Below are positions 6,500 through 8,739 of a DNA stretch of 8,739 bases, in pieces. The stretch covers positions 1 to 8,739 of the forward strand of contig JAURAE010000054.1 of NCBI GenBank assembly GCA_030829675.1, in the 5' to 3' direction. The first letter of the stretch is position 1, and the number at the start of each line of letters is the position of its first letter. The stretch is from Schleiferiaceae bacterium. GTDB lineage: Bacteria > Bacteroidota > Bacteroidia > Flavobacteriales > Schleiferiaceae. Both the position numbers and the translations under genes were made by a program. Under the pieces are notes generated by a model. The model saw nothing but the letters and a program-made list of their open reading frames with translations. It was not told the DNA's origin and ran no database searches.

Positions 6500-7272
6500 T
6501 GGATCCCAAAGAATTAGCTTCTTTTCTCGTAGATAAAGCGACCCAATACGCGACCAAAAGTTTCGTAGAAGACGACCCCATTCAAATTCCCCATCGATTT
6601 ACTTCCCAAGAGGATATAGAAATAAGCGGTTTGCTTGCCGCAACGCTGAGCTGGGGCAATCGCAAGACCATTATCGCGAAAAGCACGGAACTTATGGACC
6701 GCATGGACCAAGATCCTGGAAATTTCATCAAGGAGGCCACGGCAGGTGATCTCAAGGCCTTTGAAGGTTTCAAGCACCGTACTTTCCAAGCCGTTGATGT
6801 ACAAGGTATTGTGATGGGATTACAAGCGCTGTATAGGGAATATGGAAGTATTGGCCAATTCTTTGCGGTCCACCTCACTCCTCAGAGCCAAGACCTGGGG
6901 TACGCCTTTCATGCCTTCAAGAAATTTCTCTTGAGCAATGGTCTGCCCGCACGAGCTGCAAAGCACTTCGGAGATCCAGAAGGTGGAAGCGCCTGCAAGC
7001 GCATTGTGATGTACAGCCGCTGGATGGCACGCCCCAATTCCGAAGGCATTGATTTCGGATTGTGGGAAGAGGTCAGTCCAAAACTTCTTTCCCTACCCTT
7101 AGATGTACATAGCGGACGGGTGGCGCGCAGCTTGGGACTTTTAGAGCGCAAACAAAACGATTGGAAGGCGGTACAGGAATTGGACACCTGTATACGAGCT
7201 ATATCGCCAGAGGATCCGGCGAAACTCGACTATGCTCTCTTTGGATTGGGGGTATACGAAGGCTGGACCTAA
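6499..7272 (+). CDS. TIGR02757/DUF2400 family protein, HhH-GPD glycosylase-like
   Basis: A 257-aa cytosolic protein of the TIGR02757 (DUF2400) family, common in Bacteroidota and without assigned function. Seen: DIEISGLLAATLSWGNR (39-55); CKRIVMYSRWMARP (166-179); LPLDVHSGRVARSLGLLERK (199-218); and SPEDPAKLDYALFGLG (236-251). LDVHxxRVxxxLGL resembles the catalytic-Asp motif (VDTHVxRVxxRLGL) of HhH-GPD DNA glycosylases, and DYALFGLG resembles the segment after it. A base-excision or related DNA or nucleic-acid role is therefore a reasonable inference, with Asp202 and perhaps Lys167 as candidate active-site residues. Only two cysteines are present, so there is no endonuclease III-type Fe-S cluster. 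I chose the ATG at 6499 (MDPKELASF) because it makes a one-base TAATG overlap with the ABC gene; an upstream in-frame ATG at 6469 lies inside that gene. Convergent with the DUF493 gene, with a 4-bp overlap of the ends. Confidence 0.87.
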   Translation: MDPKELASFLVDKATQYATKSFVEDDPIQIPHRFTSQEDIEISGLLAATLSWGNRKTIIAKSTELMDRMDQDPGNFIKEATAGDLKAFEGFKHRTFQAVDVQGIVMGLQALYREYGSIGQFFAVHLTPQSQDLGYAFHAFKKFLLSNGLPARAAKHFGDPEGGSACKRIVMYSRWMARPNSEGIDFGLWEEVSPKLLSLPLDVHSGRVARSLGLLERKQNDWKAVQELDTCIRAISPEDPAKLDYALFGLGVYEGWT

Positions 7273-7541
7273 AGGGCCATCAATCCTTCGATTTGTACTG
7301 CTTTTTCGTAGCGTGCGATGATGCTGTCGACATCCATCATCATTTCCTTAGCGCTGACGGATACGAACTTTCCGGTTTTGCTCTGACGCAATTCTACCTG
7401 GGCGACATTGCTGTCGAAAAGGGCTTCTGTAGCGGCGATGGACTTCGCATCTGCAGGTACGATGAATTTGAAGAGGTATAGGTTGGGCCAGGGACGCTCT
7501 TCCAGCTTTTCTCTGAGTCCTTTAAAGGGGTCTTGGCTCAT
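7269..7541 (-). CDS. DUF493 (YbeD-like) small protein
   Basis: A 90-aa cytosolic protein of the DUF493 family (E. coli YbeD is 87 aa), which folds as a small ACT-like alpha/beta domain. No biochemical role is firmly established. Seen: YLFKFIVPAD (22-31), matching the first family strand; a central VELRQSKTGKFVSVSA segment (49-64) with the typical S-x-x-G-x-(Y/F)-x-SV-(S/T) pattern; and a C-terminal half MMDVDSIIARYEKAVQIEGLMAL, like the family's closing helix and strand. It starts 8 bp after the hutH stop on the same strand and is therefore probably co-transcribed with it. Its TAG stop overlaps the stop of the convergent TIGR02757 gene by four bases. No Shine-Dalgarno is visible. Family call is good; function unknown. 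Confidence 0.8.
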   Translation of the reverse strand: MSQDPFKGLREKLEERPWPNLYLFKFIVPADAKSIAATEALFDSNVAQVELRQSKTGKFVSVSAKEMMMDVDSIIARYEKAVQIEGLMAL

Positions 7542-7549
7542 GGGATGTC

Positions 7550-8739
7550 TTAGTTTGGGGACAAAAGTACGCTTTCTTCTACCAACGCCTCGGACTTTAA
7601 GAAGTTCGCTGCCTTGACCAATTCTGGATGGAGGTAGCGGTCATCACTGAGCGTAGGTACGCGCTGGCGGAATTGGTCCAATAAATCCTTCAACTCCGCC
7701 CCTACATCACAACCTCTGAGGTCAACGGCCTGGGCGGCATTGATCAATTCAATTCCTAAAATGCTGTACAAATTGTCGACCACCTTTAGCAATTTTGTGG
7801 CTGCATTCGCCCCCATGCTCACGTGGTCTTCTTGTCCGTTCGAACTCTCGATACTATCAGCGGAGGCCGGTGTACAATACTGTTTATTTTGACTGACAAT
7901 ACCTGCAGCCGTATACTGTGCAATCATCAAGCCGCTGTTCAAACCAGGGTTTGGGGTGAGGAACGGCGGCAAGCCACGACGCCCTGAAATCAATTGATAG
8001 GTGCGACGCTCGGAAATACTGCCTAATTCGTGCAAGGCCAACGCCGCGTAATCCAACACCAAGGCCAACGGCTGCCCATGGAAATTACCGGCACTGATCA
8101 CGGCATCTTCCTCTTCCAACACTACCGGATTATCTGTCGCAGCATCCACCTCGGTACCAATGACCTGCATGGCGTGCATCAAGGCATTTTTAGAGGCGCC
8201 GTGTACCTGTGGCATACACCGGAAACTATAGGGATCCTGCACGTGGGTTTTTGGGCTGTGCATGATCGGCGCCTCTTTCAACCAATGGTGAATTCGACTT
8301 GCGGTCATGACCTGCCCAGGCTGCGGACGTGTGGCATTCACACCTGCCGTGAAGGGTTCTATTCTACCGTCATGGGCGGCCGTGGATAAGGCGCCTATTT
8401 TATCGGCGAAATAATCCAATCTTCTCGCGTGTAGCATGGCGAACATGCCGTGTGCAGACATGAATTGGGTCCCATTTAGTAAGGCCAGCCCCTCTTTTGA
8501 GGCCAAGGTATGCGTGCGCCACGCGTTAGATCCAAGGGCGTTGAGGACAACCTCCGTCTCGACAATTTCTCCTTTCCACCACATCGATCCTTCTCCTAGT
8601 AAGGGCAAGCTCATATGTGCCAAGGGCGCCAAATCCCCCGAGGCTCCTAAAGAGCCCTGGCTGTAGATCACGGGCAGCGCGCCACTATTGTATAGATCCA
8701 CTAGACTTTGACACACTTCCAATCGAATGCCGCTGACGC
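7550..8739 (-). CDS. hutH: Histidine ammonia-lyase, N-terminus off the window
   Basis: Histidine ammonia-lyase, which deaminates L-histidine to trans-urocanate, the first step of histidine degradation. The reading frame stays open to the right edge with 396 residues visible (upstream codons read VSGIR before LEVCQSL), so about 110 N-terminal residues of a roughly 500-aa enzyme are missing; the TTG at 8722 is not the start. Seen: the MIO-forming Ala-Ser-Gly in GSLGASGDLAPLAH, codons 8644-8636; LLNGTQFMSAHG; VQDPYSFRCMPQVHG, with the family Gln, Tyr and Arg; GNFHG; LNSGLMIAQYTAAG; and NGQEDHVSMG. The QED glutamate favours histidine over phenylalanine or tyrosine ammonia-lyases, which have Gln-Asp-Val here. 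The first-shell residues usually used to separate HAL from TAL lie in the missing part. No other hut gene is in view. A DUF493 gene follows after 8 bp. Confidence 0.93.
   Translation of the reverse strand, partial: VSGIRLEVCQSLVDLYNSGALPVIYSQGSLGASGDLAPLAHMSLPLLGEGSMWWKGEIVETEVVLNALGSNAWRTHTLASKEGLALLNGTQFMSAHGMFAMLHARRLDYFADKIGALSTAAHDGRIEPFTAGVNATRPQPGQVMTASRIHHWLKEAPIMHSPKTHVQDPYSFRCMPQVHGASKNALMHAMQVIGTEVDAATDNPVVLEEEDAVISAGNFHGQPLALVLDYAALALHELGSISERRTYQLISGRRGLPPFLTPNPGLNSGLMIAQYTAAGIVSQNKQYCTPASADSIESSNGQEDHVSMGANAATKLLKVVDNLYSILGIELINAAQAVDLRGCDVGAELKDLLDQFRQRVPTLSDDRYLHPELVKAANFLKSEALVEESVLLSPN

Noticed and set aside
8720..8722. TTG as the hutH start codon
   Set aside because: The frame stays open and homologous (VSGIR) to the window edge, and about 110 N-terminal residues of the family are missing, so this is an internal Leu codon.

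Overview
The window looks like chromosomal DNA from a member of the Bacteroidota, probably in or near the class Flavobacteriia. The main reasons are an outer-membrane DUF5916 protein and a TIGR02757/DUF2400 protein, both typical of that phylum; a TAnnTTTG-type -7 element in front of sucC; and several starts without a clear Shine-Dalgarno sequence. Base composition looks fairly balanced, so I do not push the assignment below phylum or class. I see no RNA gene, insertion sequence, phage gene or CRISPR array. The DNA is almost completely coding: eight genes, two of them cut by the window edges.

Left part, minus strand (about 1-3335, read right to left): sucC (succinyl-CoA ligase beta subunit) has its own promoter and ends at a strong intrinsic terminator. 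The T-run of that terminator runs straight into the ATG of a PnuC-type vitamin transporter gene. A GmhA-like SIS-domain sugar-phosphate isomerase follows. Its stop codon overlaps by one base the start of a WlbA/WbpB-type Gfo/Idh/MocA sugar-nucleotide dehydrogenase, which runs off the left edge. The last two genes suggest the edge of a surface-polysaccharide or LPS sugar pathway.

Middle part, plus strand (3420-7272): three genes with overlapping stops and starts form one tightly packed unit. They are a secreted/outer-membrane DUF5916 protein with an N-terminal CBM9-like domain, a LolD-like ABC ATPase, and a TIGR02757 (DUF2400) protein whose C-terminal part resembles the catalytic region of HhH-GPD DNA glycosylases.

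Right part, minus strand (7269-8739): hutH (histidine ammonia-lyase, cut at its N-terminus by the right edge) is followed after 8 bp by a small DUF493/YbeD-like gene. That gene meets the TIGR02757 gene tail to tail with a 4-bp overlap.

Most of this is ordinary housekeeping content. The points most worth a second look are the terminator/start arrangement at sucC-pnuC, a possible promoter that would let pnuC escape that terminator, and the glycosylase-like residues in the DUF2400 protein. No clearly new multi-gene system is visible.
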